The notes: generated by a model not told the origin, from the sequence alone. A stretch of 46,325 bases of DNA from SIG299 sp045593825 (GCA_045593825.1 JAZNXI010000196.1:1-46325), one strand, 5' to 3'; positions 34,801 to 42,816 are shown, counted from the stretch's first letter. Made by a program: numbers and translations.

Positions 34801-36593
34801 GCATAAATCTTGCCACGATTAACGGTCACCGTTCCATTGCCATTTTCAACACCACCAGCAGAAGCTGTACCTTCTGCTTTTATTGTGCCACCGTTGATGA
34901 AAAGTGTTCCGCAAAGATTTCTGATAGCACAACTTCCGCGTGCATCTGTACCTTCTGAGATAACAGCACCGTTGCCCTGCGCCGAGCTATCCATAATTGT
35001 TACTACAGCGCTACAGGATACATCAGAAGTTGTACCTATTTGAATGGTTGCAATTGCATCCGAATTGCTGAGTGTAAAACCGTTTAGGTCTATTTTCATC
35101 ACGCCTGCATCAATCAGTACTCCATATAGCTTATCGTCTGGATCATTCAGATCAGGCGCCACGCCCGGCAAATCAAGGTCTGCCATCAGCTTAATGGTGG
35201 CAGGATTTTCCGTTTTTCCGCTTACCTCCGCCGCATCAATGGCTGCCTGCATTGCGCCTGCCTTGTACACGGCATAGGAATTGGTTGCAGTGTCGTAAGT
35301 GTAGCCCACATCACCGCAGGCACAGGTGCCGTTGGTGTAGGTGTGTTCGGTGCAAGGCACATATGCATCAGTTGCCAGTGCCGGGCCGTTGGTAAAGCTG
35401 ACGCCCACGCTGGATGCAGTATTGGAAACCGGATGGGACTCAATAAATGTTCTTTCCGAAATAACCGTCGCAGAGCCCACCAACAGATAATCTTCTCTTT
35501 CCGAACCGGATACTGCTCCGGTGGAATTTGCTACAGACGGGTCGTTCCAGGTGACGTCCACACCATACCAGCTACCGTCCACCTGAACATAGTTCCACAT
35601 ATGTTCGCCGGAGCCACTGTTATTTACCGCAGTTCCGTCCACCAGAACACAAGGAATTTCTGCCGCATCACAAAGCACCTTAAATGCTCTTGCATAGCCC
35701 TCGCAAACAGGACCTTTCGTGCCGGTTCTGCCCTCTAAGGCACTGATGCAGGCTCTTGGGTCGGTACCGATTTTTTCTGCACTTAAATCATCGTTTGTGT
35801 TATATTCATTAGTCTTTGTTAACTGATTGTTGAAGTATTTGATTTTATTAACAACCGTCATATCGGATACTGCTGTCATGTAGGTGTCAACGTATCCATT
35901 CACTGCCTCAATAGCTGCCTTAATGGCTGACTCGCTCTGATAGCCGGTAGCACGGATGTCAAAGTCGGTATATTTTAGAACGAAAACAATTTTTGCAGAA
36001 TAGGTATATCCATTCGTATCATCTCCCGGTGTGCGGAGAACATAACTGCATTGTGTATCACCGTCCAGCCAGAATACCTCCGGATAGTCGCGGTCAAAAG
36101 CATCAAATGCCGCACGAATATATTTCGCATAATTTGTTACCGCCGCACTTGCCGCAGCTTCTGCCTCTGCTACAGTTGCATAGGTAACGCCCTCTGCGCT
36201 GCTTATGGTTACCACGTCCACAGTGCTTGTATCTTCCTCATAATAACTGTCCTTGATAAGATAATCGTTTTCTCCGTCGTTATCGGAACCTTCTACTAAA
36301 GAATTGTAAAATGTCCTGATAACAGCAGCGTCTCCTGTTAGGTCAAGACGATCAATCCAATCAACCGCTGTACCGGTGATTTTGTCGACAGTTCCGTCCG
36401 TCAGACTAAATGTTCCTGCCGGAATCGCAGAGGTTTCCACTGTACCTAAATCAATAATTTCTTCCAGATACTCCTCTTTTTCCTCCTCCGCATGGGCTGT
36501 GTATCCCGGCACGCTAAGTGCAATGCCCAACAGCATTACTATGCAAAGTGTAGTGCCAAATAACAGTTTTAGCAGATGTTTCTTTTCTTTCAT
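28848..36593 (-). CDS. Giant secreted transglutaminase-like, repeat-rich surface protein
   Basis: A 2581-residue exported protein. A signal peptide (KEKKHLLKLLFGTTLCIVMLL..., cut near AHA-EE at about 35) is followed by a transglutaminase-like domain (about 150-380) with Cys297 in GPVCEGYARAF, His331 in EHMWNY and Asp346 in YGVDVTWND, all three triad positions intact. Then come two beta-helix-like stretches with repeated NGG, SGG and TGS turns (about 450-720 and 820-960), several MBG/YDG-type Ig-like modules (about 1050-1950), a Cys-rich region with repeated CGxC-like motifs (about 2070-2215), a Thr/Pro/Val linker (2215-2374) and two homologous Ig-like C-terminal repeats (each with NFYGVKNWK). 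No LPXTG motif is present, so anchoring must be non-covalent or by the repeats. It follows tetR by 34 bases in one unit. The role may be host or mucus adhesion, cross-linking or proteolysis; this is inferred. Confidence 0.85.
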   Translation of the reverse strand: MKEKKHLLKLLFGTTLCIVMLLGIALSVPGYTAHAEEEKEEYLEEIIDLGTVETSAIPAGTFSLTDGTVDKITGTAVDWIDRLDLTGDAAVIRTFYNSLVEGSDNDGENDYLIKDSYYEEDTSTVDVVTISSAEGVTYATVAEAEAAASAAVTNYAKYIRAAFDAFDRDYPEVFWLDGDTQCSYVLRTPGDDTNGYTYSAKIVFVLKYTDFDIRATGYQSESAIKAAIEAVNGYVDTYMTAVSDMTVVNKIKYFNNQLTKTNEYNTNDDLSAEKIGTDPRACISALEGRTGTKGPVCEGYARAFKVLCDAAEIPCVLVDGTAVNNSGSGEHMWNYVQVDGSWYGVDVTWNDPSVANSTGAVSGSEREDYLLVGSATVISERTFIESHPVSNTASSVGVSFTNGPALATDAYVPCTEHTYTNGTCACGDVGYTYDTATNSYAVYKAGAMQAAIDAAEVSGKTENPATIKLMADLDLPGVAPDLNDPDDKLYGVLIDAGVMKIDLNGFTLSNSDAIATIQIGTTSDVSCSAVVTIMDSSAQGNGAVISEGTDARGSCAIRNLCGTLFINGGTIKAEGTASAGGVENGNGTVTVNRGKIYAATTSTIQTAYGITSWGLNNPSLTVNGGEISGNGTCGYGIDAYDGVITIKDGTIAGGRYALSIGDVEAASITGGSFTGSILTYTDGLRFLGIDENGKGASFPNGIKVESNASNTLNAILAIGAGFYDASGNLLTVAGNAISITGTVIVGCANHTGGTATCVSGKICETCGRVYGEVDADNHGAMDPATGKCSNGCGNILAAASVTTGEGTTYFAELQDAIDAAELSSGCTLKLETNITSENDFTIDAGSFTLELNGKTLYVTGNSTALTVNGGRLVIQDSTGEAQGSILYDGTVDKVLLIENSTVELKSGELNATDDSSGVCVDVYNGTFIQSGGTVTGDIFVLGTCIISGGTVTGSVYWYAGTIDVSRLATTIIDDIEIVYDMLSEPMSEPYAAILLPEGYALYRGDNLVGKDDEVNAISQMQIRLCDHSGVKVYSASENVITASCEVCEAALGTATVTAQNATYDGTAKETAAVSYSDNWPGGEPDVSYENNTNAGSATASISVTDGGNEVKASTTFEIYKATPVVTPPTPVVGLPYTNLYFTLTNEDAKTTGGKLMYKINDGEWVNSTRDNWPAGTYTVYYKVVGDENYESVDEGAFITVTILQQELDKISPTVALSFNSCIYDGAAKTPDVSIVTKLPYTGPDGTVSDGVEVSLVKNKDFTVTYSDNVNAGTATLTIQGIGNFTGTVTRTFTISKADAPTFARGSKTYLYNQELTGESVSVTGLPADCGEVSYSLAGFSDASNSIKDMKVDAGGTITYNVNALDSYAGDLTDTISVNVIMENYETAIYALDITRRDKYAVTVKDGMEVALEANELIYGQRLGELAFKWVTFEGEAGEEVTGILKWESPDTMPGMTQNKATWIFIPDSNAYKEVKGDLDITVHKATPEVEAVPVVADRTYDPSATLADIALSGGTVKDVYGNIMEGTWNWANSDIVPTVGNAGYEAVFTPEPTAYEETYKSVTQIIPVNVAKATPYIVTNPTAGGITYGQTVGASALTGGAAQYSENNTAAVEGSFSWSSEIADVIPTLADSGVTEYTVTFIPADAVNYNSVTTQVTLNVENIKSAITVIGEDLTVSASSAYAGETVTVTWNVDAAYVNDYRLGLSVQGASGTEVPVTSVTGADIPDNVLKYTFVMPAESVAVIATAYEMVYSDTEYRPSMDTAAVPVIDFIKEKIEVPAENLEYSNDITGGGWYDFIETLTAEPGDCLWFRTKGSLTGGVYTPASAYEEIRIPTRPVVASIVESVTATSIVMKPVDETYAGTTMYGVGLMEGDITWQTGNEFTGLQPDTDYLFYVKIEAKAGEYFAFGPVYVVERTLQATPIISEVTATGTYGDHLSEIFISGTASFNGTAVDGYFLWEAENADEIVPEAGTYTEFTAKFCSTDTMYAEVTGIPVTLVINKAANAPDMPPGIMDVSYETETVGSVTLPDGWAWAEEDASKSLTVGEEVIATAVYNGLDKGNYENETVSVTIIRSACIHVDENSDHICDKGCGVAQGTCADRTGDGDHVCDYGCGKVYGQCSGGTATCKDRAVCEECGETYGGFDVTNHVNTANTLSYDATGHWDECEGCGADLNKADHTCTSEVTKQPTVDAEGVRTYTCSTCGYSYTEAIDKLEPTPIPTVTVAPTPTVAPTVVPTVAPTVAPTATPTPVPTVTVAPTPTVAPTVAPTATPTPVPTVTVTPVPTVAPTATPMPTATPVPTVTVAPTATPTPVPTATPIPTTPPYNPPYIPPVIIWPTATPVPTEIPSPTPTSTPVPSPTATPVPTHNPEETWVTGEAATEYKEAEKQYDVLLGTSKKEAGMVETLEVGKSIDLNFYGVKNWKKNAYTYKWTSSDESVAVVDSAGVVTMLDEGITIIRLELVYKATGEKLSVAPMLVGVPEAVYDVFLGTSAKNADILRKITSGEKVDLNFYGVKNWKRNDYTYEWTSTNEEVATVSNTGLVNAKEPGVTIIRLKLKKKSTGEYLMVAPVVLMVQEKAEE

Positions 36594-36627
36594 GTTTGTT
36601 TCCTCCTGACTGTTTATTTCTTTTCTG

Positions 36628-37326
36628 CTATCTACGTACCAATTCCCGGATAGCCCGGTCGTTTTCTTCTATGACATAATTCTTAAATTCCAGCAGTACA
36701 CGCTTTCCGATGCCCCGGTAATCCATGGCAAACACCGCTTCTATCTTGCTTTTGCGCCTTTCTTCCGGAATGTTGTAAATGCTTAATATCTGATTTAAGG
36801 CTCCCGCCAGGCGGGTTTCCAAGGACACCGTACCGGTGGTCGTCATCAGCGTCGCATACTCGATGCCGGATACAAGAATTTCTGCTTCCTCAAACTGCTC
36901 ATTCGTCCAGTTGGGACAGGTTTCTTTAAAAACTGTTTTGGCCCGCTCTGCGTCGTTTTTACGGATAATTTCCAGACATTTCGGACTGGTGTATGAAGAA
37001 ATATAAATGTCCCTGGCGATTTCGTCCTCCTCACACATGGATGCCATAGCAGTCAGTTCCAGACAGATTGCCATGACGGAGCTGATTCCGTCGTTTGCTT
37101 CCTTCTCCATCATCCTGTACTGGAACTTACACAGCAAATCGGTAAGCTCTGCCAGCAGATGCTCCTTGGTTGGAAAATAGAAGTTCATGTGCCCGGTACT
37201 CATCATATCCAGTTCCTTACAGATGGATTTGACGGTAGTTTCGGAATACCCCTGCTCCAAAAAAAGCCTTAGTGCGGTTTCTATAATTTCCTGTCGTGCC
37301 AGTGCACTTTTGTTGATTCGTGCCAT
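36628..37326 (-). CDS. TetR/AcrR family transcriptional regulator
   Basis: A 232-residue regulator with the N-terminal TetR helix-turn-helix: RQEIIETALRLFLEQGYSETTVKSICKELDMMSTGHMNFYFPTKEHLLAE. The recognition helix region is STGHMNFYFPTK. The C-terminal ligand domain is unassigned. An AGGAG site lies 9 bases before the ATG. The gene is directly upstream of the giant surface protein, in the same orientation and with a short gap, and its promoter carries a palindrome between the -35 and -10. This fits a self-repressing regulator that also controls the giant protein. Confidence 0.9.
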   Translation of the reverse strand: MARINKSALARQEIIETALRLFLEQGYSETTVKSICKELDMMSTGHMNFYFPTKEHLLAELTDLLCKFQYRMMEKEANDGISSVMAICLELTAMASMCEEDEIARDIYISSYTSPKCLEIIRKNDAERAKTVFKETCPNWTNEQFEEAEILVSGIEYATLMTTTGTVSLETRLAGALNQILSIYNIPEERRKSKIEAVFAMDYRGIGKRVLLEFKNYVIEENDRAIRELVRR

Positions 37327-37358
37327 GGTTGCATTCTCCTATCTTTGAGTTTGATTTA

Positions 37359-37387
37359 ATTATAGGACGCATCCTAAAAATTGTCAA
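37359..37387 (-). promoter_or_regulatory. Consensus promoter with overlapping TetR-type operator
   Basis: Minus strand TTGACA (37382-37387), 17 bp and TATAAT (37359-37364), a perfect sigma-A promoter. The spacer contains the 14-bp near-palindrome TAGGATGCGTCCTA (37363-37376; 12 of 14 positions symmetric), placed so that a bound dimer would block RNA polymerase. The transcript start would lie near 37352. The adjacent gene encodes a TetR protein, so autorepression is a strong inference. Confidence 0.75.
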
Positions 37388-37413
37388 TATGCGAATGTGG
37401 GTGCAGAATAAAT

Positions 37414-37440
37414 AAAGACCGATGGATTTCCATCGGTCTT
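37414..37440 (-). terminator. Intrinsic terminator after the Rpn-type gene
   Basis: Stem AAGACCGATGG/CCATCGGTCTT with a 4-base loop. On the minus strand it is followed by TATTTATTC. It separates the Rpn gene from the tetR promoter, which begins 27 bases further on. Confidence 0.85.
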
Positions 37441-37454
37441 AACGTAGATAATCA

Positions 37455-38411
37455 CTATTTTAAGTATTTCAGAACTTCTTCTCGGGGAGTATCTTTGTAT
37501 ATTTCATTTTTAATTACGGCCCGATACAGTGCTTCCTCCTCTGAAATAAAACACTTTAGCGAATTGATTAACGCAATAAGTCCCTGTTCTATTCCTTTTT
37601 CTATTCCCTTTTCCTCAATATACTCTGATAAATTACACATCTTTGCCAGGCCTCCTTCCAATTCCACGGTAGTAACTATATCATATTCTTCCTTCATAAT
37701 TTTCTGCTTTTCCTGCGGCGTCAGTTCTTCTGATAGCACGGTATTTAGCAACTGATGCAATTCGGTGCCCTGTACTGCTGTTTCCGGTCTTCCAAGGCAC
37801 ACCATAACCAGTTCCATTAAATCGTAACGCCGATTTGCCGTTGATGCCATATGACCGTATCTATCTTCTTTGTTCATTCGATAACCGGTAATGGTATATT
37901 CTGAATTCTTTGGTACCTGCATACAAATCCAAATACTATACACCTTTTGCAGGTGATTGTATTCTTCTGCCGATTCTTCGTTACGAACCTGGGTGGATAA
38001 CATTCTGGCGCAGTAAAATACGCCACGGGTAACCAAATCATATGTCTCATAAAATTTGTTTTGGGCTTCTACGTTGATAATCATGCCGACGGAACCCTGC
38101 CCCGGCACCCTAACTTGAAAGCGGATATCATACGTGACCTTTTGTGCTTCATTTTCTGTCACTTCCGTTGGCAGGCCATCAACTTCATGTGTATAAGTAC
38201 CGGGATGCACCGGAGAAGTAGCCACCTCCGGTTCGCCCTCTATACAGGCCATAATATCCGGAATCGTATAATCTTCAAACTCCCGCACGGTATACTTTAG
38301 AATCCATGCCAGAATCTGCGGGTCGCTCAGTACCTTTTTAACTGCGGCATCATACCGGGCCTTTGTATCCACTTCTTCTACAACTTTTGCGATGTTTGAT
38401 TTAATCTGCAT
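37455..38411 (-). CDS. Rpn-family PD-(D/E)XK nuclease / putative transposase
   Basis: A 318-residue protein of the Rpn/YhgA-like family (recombination-promoting nuclease, often annotated as transposase). The core shows DIRFQVRVPG followed by INVEAQN, the D...ExQ form of the PD-(D/E)XK motif found in these proteins. After it comes YCARMLSTQ and a variable C-terminal half ending in acidic GIEKGIEQGL-type repeats, which are typical. E. coli relatives act in RecA-independent recombination; many copies occur in clostridial genomes, possibly as toxins or mobile elements. No terminal repeats or target duplication were seen around it, so it is not called as an insertion sequence here. The AGGAGG site is strong. 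Confidence 0.8.
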   Translation of the reverse strand: MQIKSNIAKVVEEVDTKARYDAAVKKVLSDPQILAWILKYTVREFEDYTIPDIMACIEGEPEVATSPVHPGTYTHEVDGLPTEVTENEAQKVTYDIRFQVRVPGQGSVGMIINVEAQNKFYETYDLVTRGVFYCARMLSTQVRNEESAEEYNHLQKVYSIWICMQVPKNSEYTITGYRMNKEDRYGHMASTANRRYDLMELVMVCLGRPETAVQGTELHQLLNTVLSEELTPQEKQKIMKEEYDIVTTVELEGGLAKMCNLSEYIEEKGIEKGIEQGLIALINSLKCFISEEEALYRAVIKNEIYKDTPREEVLKYLK

Positions 38412-38604
38412 TCTTCCTCCTTAATTATAACGTGTTTTATTCCCTCTTGCAAGGCTTATTCCAGGCAACATTATGTTGGAATCCCCGGCAGACTCTGCCG
38501 ATTGAAAAAAGATTTCGCGAACTCTTATTTGTATTATATGCACAATGCATATTATTATCAAGTAGAAAAAACTGCACGGTTTTTGTGCAGTTTGTACAAT
38601 AAAA

Positions 38605-38643
38605 ATGCTCTTAAAAAGTGCACTACGCACCTTTCAAGAGCAT
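38605..38643 (-). terminator. Intrinsic terminator after the DJ-1 gene
   Basis: Stem ATGCTCTT/AAGAGCAT with an inner GTGC/GCAC stem, followed on the minus strand by TTTATTG. The region 38412-38604 otherwise contains only a short hairpin (ACTGCAC/GTGCAGT, 38571-38592) and the promoter zone of the Rpn gene; no further gene is supported there. Confidence 0.75.
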
Positions 38644-38661
38644 CTTCCAAGTTTTATTCTA

Positions 38662-39210
38662 TTACTTATACTGTACTGCCTTCGCAATATTCTCTGCAGT
38701 CTCTGCATTTACCAAAAGATTAATCAGCTCCAGGGAAAAATCAATGGCAGTGCCAAGACCCTTGGAGGTTATAAACTGTCCGTCGGTTACCACACCTTCG
38801 TTGGTGATGATAGCACCCTTCAGTTCTTCTTCAAAGCCCGGATAGCAGATGGCCTTCTTGCCTTCCAGCATGCCGTTCCATCCGTATACGGAAGGAGCCG
38901 CACAAATGGCAGCCAGATACTTTCCGGCATCCTTATAAGCAAACAGCACCTTGCGGAGCGCTTCGTGGTTCTTTAAATGGGTGGTGCCCGGCATGCCGCC
39001 AGGTAAAACAATCATGTCGCCGTCCATGTAGTCGGATTCTCCGTATAATTCATCTGCTTCCACACCGATTTTGTGGGAAGTCATTACCTGCTTTTTCTCC
39101 ATGATGGAAACCGTTACCACATTTACCTTAGCACGGCGTAATAAATCGATGACGGTGAGTGCTTCTACTTCCTCTGTTCCGTCTGCCATAAATACATATA
39201 CTTTGCTCAT
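38662..39210 (-). CDS. DJ-1/PfpI family protein (deglycase/glyoxalase type)
   Basis: A 182-residue protein of the DJ-1 superfamily. The nucleophile elbow is AAICAAPSV with the conserved Cys near residue 106, and the acidic partner Glu lies in the start (TEEVEALT). The segment DMIVLPGGMPGTTHL is the family hallmark. Such proteins act in glyoxal detoxification or oxidative protection. It starts 1 base after the stop of the ABC subunit gene and so belongs to the MarR-ABC-ABC-DJ-1 unit. The substrate cannot be given. Confidence 0.92.
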   Translation of the reverse strand: MSKVYVFMADGTEEVEALTVIDLLRRAKVNVVTVSIMEKKQVMTSHKIGVEADELYGESDYMDGDMIVLPGGMPGTTHLKNHEALRKVLFAYKDAGKYLAAICAAPSVYGWNGMLEGKKAICYPGFEEELKGAIITNEGVVTDGQFITSKGLGTAIDFSLELINLLVNAETAENIAKAVQYK

Positions 39211-39211
39211 A

Positions 39212-41083
39212 CTAATCCAACTCCTTTAATCCTGTATACAATTCATAATATCTGCCGCCAAGCTCTAACAGCTCGTCGTGGGTACCACGCTCGATTACCT
39301 CGCCCTGTTCCAGCACCATAATGGCATTGGCATTACGTACCGTGGATAAACGGTGGGCAATAACAAAGGTGGTACGGTTCTTCATGAGGCGGTCCATACC
39401 GTGCTCGATATGGCGCTCGGTTCTGGTATCGACAGAGCTGGTTGCCTCATCCAAAACAAGAATCGGTGCCTTGGAAATGGCTGCTCTTGCAATATTTAAA
39501 AGCTGACGCTGGCCCTGGCTAAGGTTGGCACCGTCGCCTTCTAACATGGTATCGTAGCCGTGCTCCAGACGCATGATGAAGGAATGGGCGCTGGCAACCT
39601 TAGCTGCTGCTTCTACCTCTTCATCCGTAGCATCCAGGCGGCCGTAACGGATATTTTCACGCACGGTTCCGGTAAACAGGTGGGTATCCTGTAAAACCAT
39701 TGCAATGTTCTTACGTAAGAAATCCCTCTTATAATTGCGGATATCCACACCATCGATGGTAATTTCCCCGGACCAGATATCGTAGAAACGGTTCAGCAAA
39801 TTGGTAATGGTGGTTTTTCCCGCACCGGTGGAACCGACGAAGGCAATCTTCTGTCCCGGCTTTGCGTACAGGGAAATGTTCTTTAAAATGGTCTTCTCCG
39901 GATTGTAACCAAAGGTAACATCCTTTAACACCACGTTGCCGGTAACCGCTACCGGTTCTGCAGCATTCACAGCATCAGGAAGCTCCGGCTCCTGATCCAT
40001 AATACCGAATACACGCTCTGCGCCTGCAAGGGCAGAGAATACGGTGTGCATCTGCATGGATACTTCGTTGATTGGTCTGGAAAACTGCTTTGCATAGTTT
40101 ACAAAAATGGTAAGACCACCAATATCAAACTTTCCGATGGCACAAAGAATACCGCCGGTCAAAGCAGTAATCGCATAGCTTATCTGGCTTAAATTACCCA
40201 TTACAGGTCCCATTAAGCCACCCACAAAGGATGCTCTGATTTGTTTGTTTCTTAAATCTTCATTTAATTTATTAAATTCATTTACCGTGGTTTCTTCGTG
40301 ACAGAATACCTTAATAACCTTCTGTCCGGTTACTGCTTCCTCCACATAACCGTTTACTGCACCGATGGCCGCCTGCTGCTCGGAATAGAAATTCCGGCTG
40401 CGCTTGGCAATCATCATACCCGCACTGGAAAGAAGCGGCATGGTAACAATGGTTACAATAGCTAAAATCCAGTTGGTGTAAAACATCAGGGCCAATGTAC
40501 CCACCAGAGTGATTACCGCAGAAATAATCGATGGAATCGTGTTGTTTAACATTTCACCCACCGCATCCAAATCGTTGGTAAAGCGGCTCATTAAATCTCC
40601 GTGGTTGTTGGTATCAAAGAAACGGATCGGCAGCTCCTGCATCTTTGTAAACAGGTCATTACGCATGTTGCGGATGGCCCTTTGGGAAATGCTTACCATA
40701 ATGCGGGACTGGGCATAGGAGCACACCACGCTGAACATATACACTGTCATCATCAGGAGCAGTCCCTTTAACAATGCAGAAATACCGTTTGCCAGAATCT
40801 CCGCCTGCGCTGTAGAAGACGCAGCACTGATATACGCCGCCGCATCATCGCCCAGATTATTGATAATCGGACGAAGCAGGTACGAACCCGCCAGACTGCA
40901 GGCCGTATTGGTTAATACACAAAGTAAGACAATAACAAGCATTGGTACATCATGCTTTATATAACTGAAAATTCTCTTGACGGCTGCCTTGGCATTCTTC
41001 GGCTTACCGCCCGGGCCTCTCATGCCTCTAGGGCCGTGTCCCGGTCCCATTGGTGGTCGATTGTTGTTCTTTGCTTCAGCCAT
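39212..41083 (-). CDS. ABC exporter subunit (permease-ATPase), catalytic partner
   Basis: A 623-residue half-transporter: a disordered N-terminus rich in Gly, Pro and Asn (NNRPPMGPGHGPRGM, about residues 5-30), six membrane helices, and an ATPase domain from about 370. Walker A is GSTGAGKTT, the signature LSQGQ, Walker B ILVLDEATSS with the catalytic Glu, and the switch His is present in FVIAHRLS. It is the canonical half of a heterodimeric exporter. The ATG at 41083 overlaps the previous gene's TAA by one base (TAATG), with GGAGG 9 bases upstream; the longer frame to 41119 is not used. Drug or lipid export is likely but the substrate is unknown. Confidence 0.92.
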   Translation of the reverse strand: MAEAKNNNRPPMGPGHGPRGMRGPGGKPKNAKAAVKRIFSYIKHDVPMLVIVLLCVLTNTACSLAGSYLLRPIINNLGDDAAAYISAASSTAQAEILANGISALLKGLLLMMTVYMFSVVCSYAQSRIMVSISQRAIRNMRNDLFTKMQELPIRFFDTNNHGDLMSRFTNDLDAVGEMLNNTIPSIISAVITLVGTLALMFYTNWILAIVTIVTMPLLSSAGMMIAKRSRNFYSEQQAAIGAVNGYVEEAVTGQKVIKVFCHEETTVNEFNKLNEDLRNKQIRASFVGGLMGPVMGNLSQISYAITALTGGILCAIGKFDIGGLTIFVNYAKQFSRPINEVSMQMHTVFSALAGAERVFGIMDQEPELPDAVNAAEPVAVTGNVVLKDVTFGYNPEKTILKNISLYAKPGQKIAFVGSTGAGKTTITNLLNRFYDIWSGEITIDGVDIRNYKRDFLRKNIAMVLQDTHLFTGTVRENIRYGRLDATDEEVEAAAKVASAHSFIMRLEHGYDTMLEGDGANLSQGQRQLLNIARAAISKAPILVLDEATSSVDTRTERHIEHGMDRLMKNRTTFVIAHRLSTVRNANAIMVLEQGEVIERGTHDELLELGGRYYELYTGLKELD

Positions 41084-42816
41084 TACGCAACCACCTCCTT
41101 TTCTTCCTGGGAAATACAAATTTCCCGGTACGCTTCACAGGTATTATACAGGGAAGCATGGGTACCTTCTCCCACAATCTGTCCGTCATCAATCACAAGA
41201 ATGCGGTCCGCATCCTTAACGGAAGAAATTCTCTGGGCAATAATAATCTTGGTGGTATCCTTTAATTCACCTTCAAAAGCCTCGCGGATTCGACGCTCCG
41301 TCGCAGTATCCACTGCGCTGGTGCTGTCATCCAGAATAAGAATCTTCGGCTTTTTCAGCAAAGCTCTGGCAATACAGAGACGCTGTTTCTGTCCGCCGGA
41401 CACATTAACACCGCCCTGACCCAGCTCTGTGTCATAACCGTCGGTAAAGGAGGTTACAAAATTGTGTGCCTGGGCGCTTTCTGCTGCCGCCTGCACTTCT
41501 TCTGCTGTGGCGTTTTCGTCACCCCACTTTAAGTTATCCATAATTGTTCCGGAGAACAGGACATTCTTCTGAAGTACCATGCCCACGCCTTCACGTAAAT
41601 TCTTTAAAGAGTAATCCTTAACATTGATACCGTCTACCAGAACCTCACCGGCATCGCAGTCGTAAAGTCTTGGAATCAGCTGCACCATACTGGTTTTACC
41701 GGAACCGGTACCGCCGATGATGCCCACAATTTCTCCCGGATTTGCGGTAAAATTGATATTTTCCAATACGTAATTGTCGTTGTCCTTATAATACTTAAAG
41801 CAAACATCCTTAAATTCAACCTTACCCCCGGTAACTACCGCATCCGGATACAGAGCACCTTCATCGGATAAGTCCACTTCCGTATTTAACACTTCACTGA
41901 TACGCTTTGCGGAGGCCATGGCACGGGAGCTGTTTAAAATAACCATGGCAGTCATCATTAAGGACATTAAAATCTGTACAATGTAGGTGGTAAACGCAGT
42001 CAAATCACCCACTGCCATCTGTCCCACAATAATCTGGCGTCCGGCAAACCAAACCACAGCCAGAGTAGTTATGTTCATAGCAAGAGTCATAATCGGCATA
42101 GTCATGATAACTGTTTTAAACGCATCAATACTGCCGGCGCGAAGGTCTTCATTTGCTTCCGCAAATTTTTCTATTTCCTCTTCCTCTCTTACAAAGGATT
42201 TTACTACACGGATATTGGTTAAGTTCTCCTGCACACTGGTATTTAAACGGTCCAGCTTCTTCTGCATGACATTAAACTTCGGAAATGCTTTTTTCATAAC
42301 CAGCACCAGGGAAATCACCAGTACCGGAATTACAACGCCAATAACGGCTGCGAGACTTGGATTCATGGTAATGGCCATAATGAGGGCACCAACTAACATA
42401 CCCGGTGCACGGAAAGCCATTTTAAGACCCATATTGATAATGTTCTGCAGCTGGGTAATATCGTTGGTTAAACGGGTTACCAGGGAACCTGTGCTGAATT
42501 TATCAATATTTGCAAAAGAAAACTCCTGTACCTTGGCAAAGGCGTCCTTACGGAGCGCTGCTGCAAAGCTTACACTGGCCTTGGCGCTGAAATAACCGCC
42601 GCCGATACCACCAAGCATCATCACAATTGCCATACCCGCCATGGCAAAACCCATGGCAACAATGTAAGCGCTGTCTTTTTCCGGAATACCGATGTTAATA
42701 ATATTGGCAAGAAATTTTGGCATAAACACTTCGCCCACAACCTCTACCAGCATCAAAACCGGAGCAAGTAAAAAGTACAGCGCGTATGGTTTTACATATT
42801 TCATATACTGCTTCAC
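41083..42816 (-). CDS. ABC exporter subunit with degenerate ATPase site
   Basis: A 577-residue half-transporter with six membrane helices and an ATPase domain from about 340. Walker A is GGTGSGKTS and the signature VSGGQ is intact, but Walker B reads ILILDDSTSA: the catalytic Glu is replaced by Asp, and the switch His is replaced by Gln in IIIAQRIS. So one of the two ATP sites of the pair cannot hydrolyse efficiently, as in TM287/288, LmrCD and BmrCD. The ATG overlaps the MarR stop by 4 bases. It is the first exporter gene of the unit. Confidence 0.92.
   Translation of the reverse strand: MKQYMKYVKPYALYFLLAPVLMLVEVVGEVFMPKFLANIINIGIPEKDSAYIVAMGFAMAGMAIVMMLGGIGGGYFSAKASVSFAAALRKDAFAKVQEFSFANIDKFSTGSLVTRLTNDITQLQNIINMGLKMAFRAPGMLVGALIMAITMNPSLAAVIGVVIPVLVISLVLVMKKAFPKFNVMQKKLDRLNTSVQENLTNIRVVKSFVREEEEIEKFAEANEDLRAGSIDAFKTVIMTMPIMTLAMNITTLAVVWFAGRQIIVGQMAVGDLTAFTTYIVQILMSLMMTAMVILNSSRAMASAKRISEVLNTEVDLSDEGALYPDAVVTGGKVEFKDVCFKYYKDNDNYVLENINFTANPGEIVGIIGGTGSGKTSMVQLIPRLYDCDAGEVLVDGINVKDYSLKNLREGVGMVLQKNVLFSGTIMDNLKWGDENATAEEVQAAAESAQAHNFVTSFTDGYDTELGQGGVNVSGGQKQRLCIARALLKKPKILILDDSTSAVDTATERRIREAFEGELKDTTKIIIAQRISSVKDADRILVIDDGQIVGEGTHASLYNTCEAYREICISQEEKEVVA

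Noticed and set aside
37455..38411. Rpn gene as a complete insertion sequence
   Set aside because: No terminal inverted repeats or target duplication could be recognised at its ends; it is flanked by an ordinary terminator and promoter.
38421..38630. Minus-strand frame of 69 codons between the DJ-1 and Rpn genes
   Set aside because: It crosses the DJ-1 terminator, and has no ribosome site.
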